DNA of 64,000 nt from Taenia hydatigena (taxonomy: Eukaryota; Platyhelminthes; Cestoda; Cyclophyllidea; Taeniidae), in the NCBI GenBank assembly GCA_036345935.2, contig JADWOT020001883.1, positions 1 to 64,000 of the forward strand. The letters are read 5' to 3'. Shown piece by piece: positions 38,301 through 50,260 of this stretch. Position 1 is the first letter of the stretch. Every line of letters begins with the position of its first letter. The position numbers were made by a program, and so were the translations under genes. A model generated the notes under the pieces. The model was given only the letters and a program-made list of their open reading frames with translations, had not been told where the DNA came from and did not search any database.

Positions 38301-40395
38301 CCGTGAGTGAGCGCAGGCGCTTGAAGCGAAGTTGCTTCAACTAGGCGGAATCAACTACTTTGTGTTAATAGAGACGCATTGAGAAACACTGTGCAATATA
38401 GACTAGGAAATCACGCTCGCAAATATAAGGAACTACCTAAAAATATTCAAAAATGCATGGCACTTGCATTCAAGAGACGGACACCTATGCAAATAAAATG
38501 CAACTGGCTTCGTGATAATCACTAAGGCTGCTACCATTTAACTTTCAGGCTGCTTGGAACGGTTTGCCTTAATTTTTTACTTTTGGTTAGGCAAAATGCA
38601 CGGGAAGCGCACGTATCTGACCGGATTGCCTAAGTCGCAGACGTTGTTTAAAACTATGCCGACATTTATCTCCATCCCTTTTTACTATATGTTGGCGCTT
38701 TATTATAACTTACATGAAGTGCGCTGAATTAAGAACACTGACTCCCCAACTTAACGTTCCTGCTCGAATCTTTCGAAGTTCGTTGGAGGCAATGCGGCAA
38801 GTGACGCAAACATGATAAATAGGGCAAACGAACGACAAAACTTAGGTCGCTTCTTATTGTGATAAATTTTATGCGAAAACCTGCCAGCTCGACATAGTTG
38901 AGGACTGCTGCAACAAAATATATAGACAAATATTTCGGTTTAAAAATAGTCCGTGTTCATTGGGTTGCAGGGGCGGTATTATGCACAGATACACCTGCAG
39001 AAAGTTGGCATGGAAACGCGTTAAGCTTTGCACAGCAGAAAGAAGGTATATTAAGCGAGTGAAAGCTTTCTGTCAATTGGATCCTATTGCAACCACCTTT
39101 TCGCGCAATCGGTCTGTGATGGTCTCCAGTTGCTAAACATTATGACTGAAGATCTCTTTTTAATCTTTACCTAAAGGTTCGCAGTGCAACTTATAACTCG
39201 AAATCAGAGCCGATGCGCTTTAAGCATTAAGGTGTTCGTTTTGCTGAAATGCCTTGCTAAACGTTGCAACTTGGCAACTTAATATTTATAAAGGCGTAGA
39301 GTTTACTAACAACAAGCTCTTTTAAGAAGTAAAAAATGCATACACTCGGAGCACTGCACCGCAATAAAGTGTTTACAACCTCATGTATAAGTCTTATTTC
39401 TCAAACCACTCTCAATAGTGCGAGAGGGGCTGAAGTAGTACTGATTGGGAGCGAGTTTGTGATTGCAGGGTAGCTAATAATGACACAGCAGGAAGCGTAT
39501 GCATTGGCAACTCACCCCTTGTGATTACTATGGATCGAGCAAAGGTGCGTTTCCGCCGATTACTCTAATTTCATACCAAGATCCATTATTGCCTTGCACC
39601 AGGGAGTAAAATGGTGGCGAGCAAACATCGCCAACCTGGGCGAAGCAACATGATGTATTGGCCGAAAGCGACGAAAGAATTATTGGGTGCGAGGCAAAAG
39701 CGAGGGTTTTACGGAGAGTAAGTAGAGGGAAGGATGGGAAAGGCCAACATGGGGATGTCTCTGCATGGTGCTGGGGCGCTGGCTTTCTTATTTCCCTTCT
39801 TTCTTCTGCATGTTCTTAAATTTCTCCATCGACCTACTTTCCTAGCCATGTATTCGAGTAGAGTATGCAATTTTGTGGAAGGAATGTAAGTTTCTATTGA
39901 ACGCCACACTCGGAAACGCTACTTATAGTTCTACCTTAATAAGTGAAACACACCGGGGTACCAGTTGTGACGAAAATAGGGATAAGGAGAAGAAAAAAAG
40001 GTAAAGCAGGGGAGGAGAAGTTAATGACATAACTTATCTATAATTTTTATGCTTTTGATCTCTTTTGGTCTTTCGACGTTAAAACGGTGAAATGTGCGGT
40101 TGGGGGTATCAGAGAGACTGATTTGGAAGCAGTAGCGATGGAGGGTGAGAAGCAGATCAAAAGCGAGTAGCTAACAAAGGGATGCTGACGCACTGATGAA
40201 GAATTGGGTGGTGGAAACGACGATAACTTGGGAAGCAAGTTGATTGGTAGAAGGCGAGAGAATGCCGCATGATTTGTTTTTTTCACTCTATCGGTGATTC
40301 ATGGTGTCAGCTGAAACTCGTGCATGATTGCGCGTGTAACGGGGGCGGAAGAGAATGCAAAGGACTATTGATTTTTGTGTACTTTATAATGCTCC
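35331..40395. other. Long stretch with little recognisable content
   Basis: Mostly featureless. A stop-free plus-strand frame at about 37,259-37,538 (93 codons, including TTSSIAQFNLYNPVAKCKG and a single NLT glycosylation-like site) has a balanced composition and could be a terminal exon, but nothing identifies it. A short hairpin (ttgaagc...gcttcaa) lies near 38,320-38,345. A purine-rich tract runs at about 39,975-40,020. No repeat partner was found for most of the stretch. Confidence 0.4.
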
Positions 40396-40399
40396 GCAT

Positions 40400-41390
40400 T
40401 ACCCAGATTGCCAAACCCTGATTTCTTTTCCACCATGGCAATCAGATAAGAGTGCGATGGAGAAGCGACTTGAAAAGTAACATTCTCATGACGGATACAC
40501 TACTTAACAAGTTGAATTTCATTAATTTTGGCAGCACAAGAATCGGATGCTAGAGTGCTAAGAACTCTCAGCAACAAACAACTGTGATGACGCAACAACC
40601 ACTAACACTTACATCAATTAGGAGTATTGTGAAGGCTCGCCGAATGTCACGCATGTGGGATAAAAAAAAATGTGCTTTCAAATCTATCAGAACTATATTT
40701 TCTTCTATTGCATGGACCATAAAGTTTGCGCGATGCATTTCCGATTGCTTGCTAACTGAGTGACTGACTTGTGATGAGAAGCAGTTTTGCATTGCAGTGT
40801 TGGGTGGTCAGACTCAAAAATCATTCAGCCACTGCCCTGATAGTCTACACTTTCTTTTTTTTCCAATCGCTGATGTAGAGGTAGATGTAGACCAAGCATT
40901 TGTTACCGCAGTATATGTAGTCGGTAATATTTGAAGAATTTGTGAAAACCTGATGCATGGCAGCGTATGACCTCCTTTCGCAAAAATCACCTTCTTTCGG
41001 CCTTTGCGTTTGGATGGGATCCAGATATTGCGTTAGTTTTTTATCCTTGATCCTTCATATCCTTTTAAGCGATGTTCCTCATCACCTCATGTCGTGTGAT
41101 GATAGCTTGGGTTGAAGAAGTATAGAGATCTGAGAACTCGAAGTTTGATGGAAATTACGGCGATGGATTTCGAGTCGCCTGCTTCTAGAGCACATGCAAT
41201 TTAGCAGTGGTATGTCTTCTTCAGGTGTATTAGTGAACCTATGTAGACAGTGTTTGCAGACCGTAGAAGACCACTAAGAATGACGCCATTCTAGGGTTCT
41301 AATTTGGGCGTAAGGATGTACAAACCGTTGCCTAGGGGGATCGAAGAACACGTAATTTAGCATTTTGAACATTTATAATGTCTTCACGTA
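40400..41390. repeat. Dispersed repeat copy D1 (partner at 50,680-51,560)
   Basis: About 1 kb matching 50,680-51,560 in the same orientation. Anchors: gtgctaag-a-tct-agcaacaaac near 40,553 with 50,827; cacctcatgtcgt-tgatg-tagcttggg near 41,083 with 51,278; ttctagagcaca-gcaat-tagcagt near 41,183 with 51,358; and gaacacgta near 41,346 with 51,521. Short frames inside (40,568-40,792 minus and 50,995-51,183 minus) are not the same frame in both copies. Its class is unknown: no terminal repeats or transposon proteins were seen. Confidence 0.8.
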
Positions 41391-43975
41391 CCACAGATTT
41401 GCATTTTGCTTTAAGTAACAAAATTATACATTGAAAGATCACCGGTTCTAGTTTCATTGAAAATGACTGTTTCCTGTCCTCCTTCAATTGTGCCTTTATA
41501 AAAGACTTCATTGGAATGGACCACTTTTGCTAATCTGCTACCCAGTGTGCTTAAGCTGACTTCTGTGCAAAGTAAAGCGGAATGGCCATCGACTTTGTAT
41601 CTTTGTCGCACGAAAACTTTAAACTGAATTTACACTTTTGGACAAGATCCCAATTCAGAAGGCAATAATTGGTCAGCCTCCGTCAGACTGTCCAATCAGT
41701 GCCAAGCAACGAGCGCATACTTGGCTCAGTTAAGCCAATCACCTTAACGCATCATTGTGTGTTTTAGCACATCTATATTTTGTAAAATCCTTGCCTAACA
41801 ATTATCGCAATCGTGTGCATTTGCAAAGTTCCCCATAATTAAATCGTACCATAAAAATCGCCTTTTGATAAGGCTCTGCAAAATTATTAAGCCTGTCAGA
41901 AATAACGAGCGCATCGGCCCCATTTCATGTGCGAAAATCCCTTTTAGTTGCGTCCCAACTTACTTATCTTTTTATAAAATACACACAAATTATAAATGAA
42001 TTTCTATCTAGTAAGTACGGAAATTCATCTTTAGCTAGATTAACGCCATTGCCTTGGCAACGAACTGGTTAGAAGATGAGGCAATCCTAGTTTCTAAGTC
42101 ACCCATATGACGCACTGCTTGGGTCATTTTTCCAAATCAAGCATTTAAGGTTCTAACTGTGCGCTCTCAATTGTTAATCCATACAAACTTTGAAGTGCGT
42201 AAATCACATCTCCTGTAAGTGATGGAACGAGCAGGTGGTAATGGGAACTTGATTTTAATACACTTTTCTACTGATTAGCATTTAATACACGCCAATCAAG
42301 CGACTGAGTGAAGGTCATTGACCTCCAAAAAGCAAACCGCCTTCCACTCTCTGTAACTCCAAATCACTTAAACAACACCTAGCAGGTAAAATGTATCCAC
42401 TCTGCTCACCCCTGAAGCATACAATGCAGAGGTGGAAGATAGATTAGCTAAAATCATTGCATGCATGCGGAACTGGACTCAAGACAGTTTGTGATGTCAA
42501 CCTGACCGCACCTCCTCCGTATCCCGTCAGCTGTGAAAGTGGTTACTAAGATGGCGGAAGGGAAAATAAAGATGCTTACACTTGGGTATCGTAATATCGT
42601 CTCTAAAATGAGGTGTTTAACAGAAACAACGTCGGTGGTTCCGATCTTTAATGCCATCCTTCCGAGTTGGTGATGTCTGCGTGGTGAGCGAACTCGGGTA
42701 GAGGTGACTGAGATCAGGCCAGCTATAAGCGATTTACTTATGGTCGACTTCGAAAATCATCAAGTTCTCCAGTAACAGTGCGTTGCATTTTACCGTCCCA
42801 TTGCCTTGTGGAAGTAAATGCAACCACTTCTACTCTTGCGTTTTGTAGCACGGCACTTCAGCGTTCGGTCACAGTTGCTATGATGCTAATAATAGGCGCC
42901 AGTGACATTTTCCTCATTGACGGAATCCATGCAACTTGTTGCCACCTCAACCTCGATGCCACTGACCTGTATAGACTATGCCAGTATAAGGTTAAAAAGT
43001 CGAAGAGAAATGTGAACCAGATGCACGACACTTAAGTCTTTTGCACCATCTGATGACTTGGCTGATTTCGCTAAGCAAAATCACTGAGTAGAAGTGTAGA
43101 GCCTTCTATTTCCTCTTAACAGTACCACACGTTATCAAATTATGCAACTTTAGAATCGCAAATTTGGAATTTTAGCAGAAACCAAATCTGCACTGCTTAG
43201 AAGGTGTGTCAACAATTATCGTAACTTGGCGATGCTATTAAGGTCACCAGCCAGACAGGAGACAAATGGTAGACTTCTGGGAGGGCGGCATGATATACAA
43301 ATGCAAAGAGTGCGCGAAGAAGGCACGGCCATTCTGTAGTTGTCAAGTGGGTATTTCGCAAGAACCACCTGAGAAGGAGTCTGCATGGAGTATAATCCTG
43401 ATATAAAGGGCAGAGGAGGGGAAAACAGGCACGCGAGCGAGAACACCATTGTCCAGAGTGTTTGAAGATCAGCAATCAAGTGCAACTTTCGAAAAGTTGG
43501 GAAAAGTATTTTGCCTTCGCAGACATCTGAAGCACTGATCTTTAAATGAGGCGTGCAGGTTATGATCATGCTAACATTTGGACTCATTGATTTCCGCTTT
43601 ACTGAAAGGGTTTTGGAGGCGTCTTCGACCTTAAGACACTTTACAGATGTTGATTAAACTATTGGTCAAATAAATCTGTTCCTTGACGGTGGATCAGGCC
43701 AGGAATTTCGGATTAGACCGTTAGCTGATGCTTCGCTTAGAGAGATTGAGGCACTCACCATCGTGTATGACAGAAGAATTAAATCCTTGGTTATCTCATC
43801 GCAGACATTAAGGCATGAATGAGCACTTGACACAAATAAATGTGGTGATAACATCTACTTACATACAGATGTGCATGTTCTTAGTTCACTCATCCTGTTT
43901 GTACAGATGCACCAATGCGGAATGCCCATTTGTACCCAGAGGAAGAGCGAAATCGCATGCTTAACAATTAGCCGC
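41391..43975. other. Stretch with no recognisable feature
   Basis: Sequence upstream of homeobox pseudogene A. The overlapping minus frames 43,209-43,475 and 43,216-43,587 are unassigned. Part of the right end could be diverged 5' flank of the homeobox gene, but its counterpart beyond 64,000 is not visible. Confidence 0.4.
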
Positions 43976-43979
43976 ATCG

Positions 43980-45245
43980 GCTTTGTCACCAATCGTGCAG
44001 CAGCAAGTAGAACAAGCAACACCTTCTACCTCACAAAAGACGGAAGAGACGGTCTCTGCTCTGGCTAAATCGCTAGTAATTTTAAGATCCACTTTCCCTT
44101 GTGCAATCGCCACAGAACAGCCACAAAGACAAACAAACCCAACTTGATTCTTCGCCACTAAAACGGCTGAAAATTGATGAAGCTGCTTCAAATGAATAGG
44201 ATATCTTAGAGGCAATGTCTGTACATTCCAAACGCATTCCGAAATCAACCAGCTTTCCAAAGCCTGTACTACAACAGACGTCCTGTATTGACTTTTCTTC
44301 GTCTCTAAAGCAATGTGGAAGCTCAGGCCAACCCCAAACTACCACTACGATGCCGAACTTCCCAACGCCAAACCCACTCCCATTTGACACCTCATTAGAG
44401 CTAAGTCAGCAGCTGCTACAGCCACAGGTGCAGCGACCGTTCCCACTTCCGGCAAACTTCTCCTCAATTATAAAACACTTCCGTTTCCAGCGACTTGCTG
44501 CCGCCGTATCTATTCAGCAAGCTTCTTTACACTGCCAACCGCAGAACAACTTCAGGTACGCCAGACAGTATCTGGAGCACAAAAACGAGGCAGACGCAGG
44601 GTTCTCTTTTTACTCCGTACCAAATTGGTGGAATGACGAAATACTTTAACAGAAAAACTACACCAATATGCATAAGCGCAAAGAACTGGCGCGTCGCATC
44701 AACTTTACGGGGACTCAGGTTGGTCAAGCATTAAAGTGTTAAATGAACATGTTTAATAGGCAGCTGTTAGTGTGTAGTGGCCGATTGTCTGCGATTGAGG
44801 CGTCAAAAGTGGTCATACTTTTGGCTCTTCTGTTGGGTGAATATGTGGTTCCAGAATCAGCGCTACAAAACAAGGAGGGACGGTGGGAAATTTCTAGCAA
44901 TGAGACGCCTCTAACACAGCCAATGGTTCGTGCTGTGGAGAGAAGCGCCCCATCAACCGACTCGTGGGACAGCGGCCTCAATGAAGGCATTGAAATTGCT
45001 GAAAGCTCCCAATCACAACACGAGCCCAACAAACAGCATCACCATTGGAGCAGGTCCCTTCAGGATAAGGTGGTGATACGCTGTCGAGGCACAGGCAGCG
45101 ATTTCGGGCACTCAAGAATTCGCTCGATGGTAGACTTGGTGCTGAAACAGATCAGAAGCAGGATAGTGAAGACGAAGATATCAAGAAACTAGTCGAACTG
45201 ATAAAGCGAGTTATTGGCTTCCTCTGTGAAGCATCTACGAAATGA
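43980..45245 (+). pseudogene. NK-type homeobox pseudogene, copy A
   Basis: Near full-length broken copy of the gene at 63,326-64,000. The N-terminal part is low-complexity and Gln/Pro/Thr-rich (VEQATPSTSQKTEE near 44,000; SPLKRLKIDEAAS near 44,160), then SGAQKRGRRRVLF at the homeodomain start (44,571-44,609). Damage: an in-frame TAG at 44,197; two extra T in the run at 44,607-44,611; one base lost near 44,645 before ELARRINFTGTQ; an intron 44,719-44,836 with donor gttggt kept but acceptor AG changed to GG (44,835-44,836); one base lost near 44,885; another shift near 45,010-45,040; and a TAA at 45,066 replacing a Glu codon. Exon 2 still shows WFQNQRYKT, then PSTDSWDSG, LVELIKRVIGFL and the final stop at 45,243-45,245, matching copy C to its end. 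Keeping the intron rules out a processed retrocopy; it arose by DNA duplication. Confidence 0.88.
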
Positions 45246-45640
45246 CCTTGGCTGTCTTTCATTTAGTAGCCATGATGGTGTTTTGCTCTTCAAACTGTTT
45301 TGTGGTCCTTATAGCATGTCTTGATGGCAACCGCTTTGTGCGCCCCAATTTTTTTGTAAATAAATAAATAAACTGATGACTTTTAAAGATGTTCTCGTTG
45401 GGGCTATGCGTGGAGTTGGGAGTCGCTAAAATGAATTGTTTTGGAGGCGAGAGTCTACACAGGTCGATGTACCATGTGCGTGGGGGATTACAACGCTTAA
45501 ACTGTCGAGGCGGTCGGCGGTAATGTCTATCAGAGTTAGGTCCATGTTCTATGTCACTTTTAAGGCCCACAAATCAGATCACTTCCAAAAATCCTTTTTT
45601 TGCATGGACGAAATAGCTTGATTGGTACTTGGAATTCAAC
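45246..45640 (+). repeat. 3' flank of pseudogene A: inverted copy of the homeobox/R-unit junction
   Basis: Downstream of A the sequence keeps matching the reverse complement of the copy C flank. The 3' UTR-like part is alignable (ctttcatttagtagccatgat with ctttcgtctaatggctgtgat), as is aagatgttctcgt near 45,387 with 63,219. From about 45,455 to 45,640 it matches the reverse complement of the R4 end (62,665-62,850): cacaggtcgatgta, cagagttaggtc and tgcatggacgaaat are shared. The intervening R4 segment (about 62,860-63,135) is missing here. Similarity ends near 45,640. Confidence 0.8.
45359..45372 (+). terminator. Polyadenylation signals of homeobox copy A (relic)
   Basis: Three overlapping AATAAA hexamers in an (AAAT)n run about 115 bases after the pseudogene A stop. 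Copy C has one AATAAA at the corresponding place, so the position is ancestral rather than a random microsatellite. Confidence 0.6.
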
Positions 45641-48277
45641 ACCTCATCACCTTAGCATGGTTCCATTAGTATCCATCTGATTACTGATGGCTTACAAATG
45701 GTTACAATTTCTTCCTTTTAGTAATTATGCTTTGAATCACGTCTTCGTTGAGACCTATTCTTCTGCAAAGCCGGAGTAAACCCACAGGCATGCAAACACA
45801 TCCCTCGGATCATTGCACAACCACGTCAATGGTTCCACCAATCAACACATGGGGCGGATAGTCTGAAAGCATGCTCGAAACAGTCGCGGTAAGCAAAAAC
45901 AAAGGATACACTTTTGACAGACCTCTTTACATGTGAACTGCCTTGCATTCAAAAAAAAGCGATGTCTAAAGACACTGCATAATATCGATGAGGGAATGTG
46001 TTTTGTGGCGTGGCGACCAATACATCCTTTCCCTCATTCGGAATATCAGCTATTTAGTTTGCTCCAATCGCTCCAATGCAACCTCACCGATTTAGAAGGA
46101 AACAGGGCCACCCGCTCCCTTCTTTTCTATCCCGTACACACAAGATAATATTCCATTCTATAGTAATGGCTGCAGTGCTTAATTTTGACATGCTCAATAA
46201 ACTGTACTAGGCCCTAGCTATTTAGCTAACATCACCTTTATTCCCTGACATTTGCTTATTCGGTGGCTAATAAATTGCCCTTAGGTCTAACTAACCTGCT
46301 TTGCAGTGCCGATCGCGAACACATGGAGGCAAAGTGACCGGTGAAAAGCACAGTTGTCCAATTTACTTTCCTCTTTGCACCAGCAGTGTGCTTTTGTGGT
46401 CTCTATAGGAGAGATGGAAGTTGTATTCGCTGCAACATCACAGCGTTACATTCATTTTTTTTAATGTTTGTCAGAATTTTCCAATTATCAATAACTTATG
46501 CTTTTTGTAAAGATCTAACTTGATGAGGTGAATGGCTGTAACATATGTGAGGAGAGGTGAATTCTTGTCATCCACCTTCATTACCAGTACGAATTGACGT
46601 CACAAGGCATTCTGTGAATGGCCACATGAAATAAGCCTACAGAGAGATGTTTGCCTTACAGTTGGTAGGACTTTAGATCATTAAGTGAAGTGAAAAATCC
46701 TGCTAGATAGACCTGCTATTAACTAAATAGCTAGGGCATGCCAAAACTATCCGAGCATGTCAACGTTGGACGCTGCAACATCAACATCATAAGTGTCTGC
46801 AAACTATGGGTAAAATATTCCAATTGAACAAGCCCGATGCCAAACTCTTAGCTATAAATGCTCTGTTTAGAGCAGTAACATCAGAATGAACTGACCGTCT
46901 TCACGATTATTGTTCTTGCATTTATTGAGAAAGGGAGCCTCCATTAAGTGCTTGGGATTACAATAGACCTTCTCAAACGCTGGCAACTTTCGCGATTCCG
47001 CGACTGTATCGCGTCTGTGCGTCGACATTGTAAGTTGCAAGATTTGCGACTTGACTTGTTTGACTTAGATGATGCTGCAGGGCCTAACAATAATGAAGTA
47101 GCATGCATGTGTTAACATTACAAATCGCAGCAACGTGTGACTACTACAAATAGCTCTCTACTCCTCCTACTCCTACTCGGTTGCAGACTCAAGGTTCTCA
47201 TGAGCCCATAATCCCACAATGCATTATTCTTATTTATTAGCTTCGTCCTATGAAGTTGTTAATATTGCACGATCGAATGGATCACCAGGACCAGGCTGCG
47301 TGAATTTGCATCATGGCACGAAATAGGTTGTTGAAGAATCTTCGTGTGGGTAGGTAGCATTCCTAATAGCCAAGCTCTCCTCCACGATCATATCGCACAC
47401 GGTGATGGTAGCATTACCTAAGGCGCAGAAATCTTGCATCCAACTAACAATTTGGGGGCACATCAAATAAATTTACTCGCCCGGGATAGAGACACTTCGT
47501 CTGAATTGATATCTCCTTCAAAGTAGCATTTGTGCTGCCATTTGCATGAGCTCTAACAGCATCCTTCGTACCAGCTCTTCGACACAATTGTGGAGAGCCG
47601 ATATTGAATGAAGGACTGGTAATACAGCGCTTCAAAGTCAAACTCTGACCTCTGTGGCCAAAATCACTTGCTGAACGTTAATGGCAATGCGATTGAATCA
47701 AGGAAAATCAACACACTTGCATCCTTCATGCAAGGGCTGTTCCTACTCACTGTCCCGCTTACAGCACAAATGCCACTTTTAGCTGACATTGTAGTAGTTC
47801 TTATGCTACACTCCATAAAGGCTTCCGTTATTTCTTTAGCGAATCTCTTCCAACTCCACTTGCAATATTTGTCAACCTGGTTAGCTCGCACTTTACAAAA
47901 AAATAGCCGTAGTATTAACCGGTAGGGCATTATGCCCACACAGATGTGTGTGCATGTTTACCAAGAGACTCACTACTGCCAGCGCCGATGAAGGTGGTGA
48001 AAATCTAAGCCAGTGAACTTTAAATGTCAGCCAAAAGTGTTTGGACACGACTGCTACTGATGCTCCTGGCTATGATGTGGGTGGTTAACTGAGCCCTAAC
48101 GAAGGACAAACAATTACAACGCTAAAAGTGCCTTTGCCTTTGAGTCAATCGAATCAGAACTCACTTTCTATTGGCTCGCCGCATTTGAAGCTCATCGACG
48201 ACGTCGGGTCAACATCGGAGGTACCATGAATAGATGAGCCGTTGATAAAGAATTCCTTCCAAGACACGAACATTTGG
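45641..48277. other. Stretch with little recognisable content
   Basis: Between pseudogenes A and B. Two overlapping minus frames at 47,444-47,641 and 47,664-47,939 (the latter containing KRFAKEITEAFMECSIRTT) look moderately protein-like, but no family is recognised and the plus strand is also open over 47,668-47,925. Diverged remains of the copy B 3' exon may extend below 48,278, but alignment is lost. Confidence 0.4.
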
Positions 48278-48606
48278 CTATGTTACAAGCGTTGCGTTGC
48301 TAGAAATTTTCCCACCGATCCTCTTTGTTTTGTAGCGCTGATTATGGAACCACATCTGAACCTAACAGAAAAGTCAAAAGTACGACGAGTATCGACAATT
48401 CAACCGTTGACAATCAATCACAACATTCGATTAACCGTCAACCAAGCAAGCTCATATAACACCCTAAAGCTTAACCAACCTGAATTTCCGTCAGGTGGAT
48501 GCAGCATGCCAGTTCTTCGTGTTCATTCATATTGAGGTAGTCTTTCTTTTTAAAGCATTTCATCGTTTCACCAACTTGGAATGGGGTAAAGGGAATCCTG
48601 CGTCTG
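48278..48606 (-). pseudogene. NK-type homeobox pseudogene, copy B (homeodomain only)
   Basis: Minus-strand homeodomain in two pieces. Exon 48,606-48,480 encodes HRRRIPFTPFQV and then LNMNEHEELACCIHLTEIQ. The intron is 48,479-48,362 with donor gttggt and acceptor ttag both intact. Exon 48,361-48,278 encodes VQMWFHNQRYKTKR and ISSNATLVT, then TAG. The TAG falls where copy A has CAG (Gln) and copy C also has Gln. After it the frame is lost, so the tail is gone. Substitutions hit conserved places (Leu7 to Pro, the ARR of helix 2 to ACC, Gln50 to His). Homology to copies A and C also stops abruptly on the 5' side at the first Arg codons, where leader L2 begins; the join (tattcacacag) resembles a splice acceptor, so an unseen upstream exon cannot be wholly excluded. 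Confidence 0.85.
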
Positions 48607-50260
48607 TGTGAATAAACAAGAACAGAGGTGGTAAATAAATAACCAGATAATTCCAGTTCCTTGCAAAGAAATCCTCTCAAAACAGCACCAATAACAGGTA
48701 GAGGGAAAGGCGGGTTAAGACACTACCTGCGACGGCTGTCATACCCAGGTTCGCAACACTGCCCATGCACCACAGAAGAGGCGGTGCATCGCAAAAAAAG
48801 CACTCATGTGACTAACACAAAGCCAGTTAACGTTACGACACTAGAGTGCAAACTGGACCACACCGCGCCTTTGTCCGTGTCTGCGTAAAGTTTATCAGCT
48901 CAACATCAATCGCTGCATTAAAAAAGGAATGCGTCAAACGCTCCATATCGTCATGTGTTTAGGTGAGAAGTTGGAGGCCCGCGTACACCAAACACTTGCA
49001 CTTATACCTTGGATATGCCTATGATAATGACACACCCCTCCTCATCCCATACCGCCTAGTGCACACACAACTCTACTACATCTGATACGCGCATGACAGC
49101 ACTAAGTCCATCAACATAATGTGTAATAGACCAGCCAATATGTGCGTGTACTTCAGGTGGTAGAGCCACAAGTACCGTGCATAATTAAGGCAGCTGACAT
49201 GGCGAAACATCCCATTCCTTTCCTCGTGACCCGTTTCGAGGAGCGTTGCTTCATTTTTGAGTACATTTATACCTTAACCATTCTTAGCAGCAAAACTGTA
49301 CTCAAAAATGGAGCGATGCTCCTCGAAACGAGTCACAAAGGCGTCAGGGTGTTACTTTATCGTCTCCGTCAGTCAAATGTTCTGATGAAGATAAAGCGAT
49401 TCTAACACGACCACTCACATCAGACAGGACTGCACAAACGTTCCAACGCCACATCTCATGCCGCTGAGGTGAAGCTAATGAAGACAACTAGGCGGGCAGG
49501 TCCACAGACAGCAGAATAAACGGATCTCCCCACCTTCGCCTGCCTGCCCACCCACACATCAACCAGCCAAATAAGCCAATCAACAAGTGGGCAGAAAGAC
49601 CGCAATTAAAGAAACAGATGAAGCTTAACGCTTGATAATGCACAGTTGCCTGTCCCGGGAGACGTCTGCCAATTAGTGGCCGTCAGGAATAATAACTCTG
49701 CTAACCCAAGGGCGACGCCACACCTGAACTCTCTCTTGTCCTCACGACCCGTCAGCCGGCTATTTGCCGCAAGGTAAAAACAACCAAAGCCAAGACTAAT
49801 TACTACTACTACGACTAAGGTGAAGGCGGCGAAGACCACACCGAAACTACTACATTGCTACAGCAGGAGGAGCAAACAAATCAAGGCAATCAGTGGGTTG
49901 ACTTCCAAGCCATCACCGTGACAATACGTTCCCACTAAACACTTCATTCGCAAGTATTTCGGAGGCAGGCATTCCAGGATGCTTCTCTTGACAATAATAA
50001 ATGTGCACAGTTCGGTAGTTTACACAACGAACACCAAACAGTCAAAGCAGCATCCTTTCTCACGCCATTTTGTTCGTTTTTGAAATGGCATCAGTAGAAA
50101 GGAGCTTAGAAAATTGCTTGACATTTAGTAAAATTTGAGCTCGCGTAAAAATGGGCATTAAATTGCGAGATGGCCCCCCTCAACTCCATAAAATAACGCG
50201 AAGAAGTGAAGCAGCAGCAAGCTTCCCAACCCAAAGCAGACAGTGATCACTACATCTTAC
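48607..50260. repeat. Leader segment L2 of the second block (paralogue of L1)
   Basis: Collinear with 25-1,595 (anchors under L1). It lies immediately 5' of homeobox copy B on that gene's strand, so it probably derives from upstream or intronic sequence of the homeobox gene. It contains the long fold-back at 49,222-49,341 and ends near 50,260, where a ~1.7 kb insertion relative to block 1 begins. Confidence 0.85.
49222..49341. repeat. Long hairpin: 44-bp arms, 31-base loop
   Basis: The left arm 49,222-49,265 and right arm 49,297-49,341 are reverse complements at about 38 of 44 positions. On an RNA copy of the plus strand three of the six differences become G-U pairs, leaving about three mismatches near the base. 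Both arms carry cgtttcgaggagc and catttttgagtaca (or their complements). Length, loop size and bulge pattern are within the range of animal pre-miRNA hairpins, although the arm is longer than usual. The homologous place in L1 (about 610-715) lacks the left arm. A 1- to few-copy inverted duplication, a small fold-back element and a hairpin RNA gene are all possible. The frame 49,142-49,405 simply reads through the palindrome. Confidence 0.88.

Noticed and set aside
43216..43587. 123-codon minus-strand frame
   Set aside because: Overlaps another long frame on the same strand, has no recognisable motif and no paralogue in the window.
43961..44390. Long minus-strand frames opposite pseudogene A
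   Set aside because: They are antisense to the stop-poor, Gln/Pro/Thr-rich N-terminal region of the homeobox copy.
45357..45373. (AAAT)n microsatellite
   Set aside because: Better explained as the expanded polyadenylation signal of homeobox copy A, because copy C has AATAAA at the matching place.
49142..49405. 87-codon frame over the L2 hairpin, which contains a near-palindromic peptide
   Set aside because: The frame is a by-product of the inverted repeat and is absent from L1.
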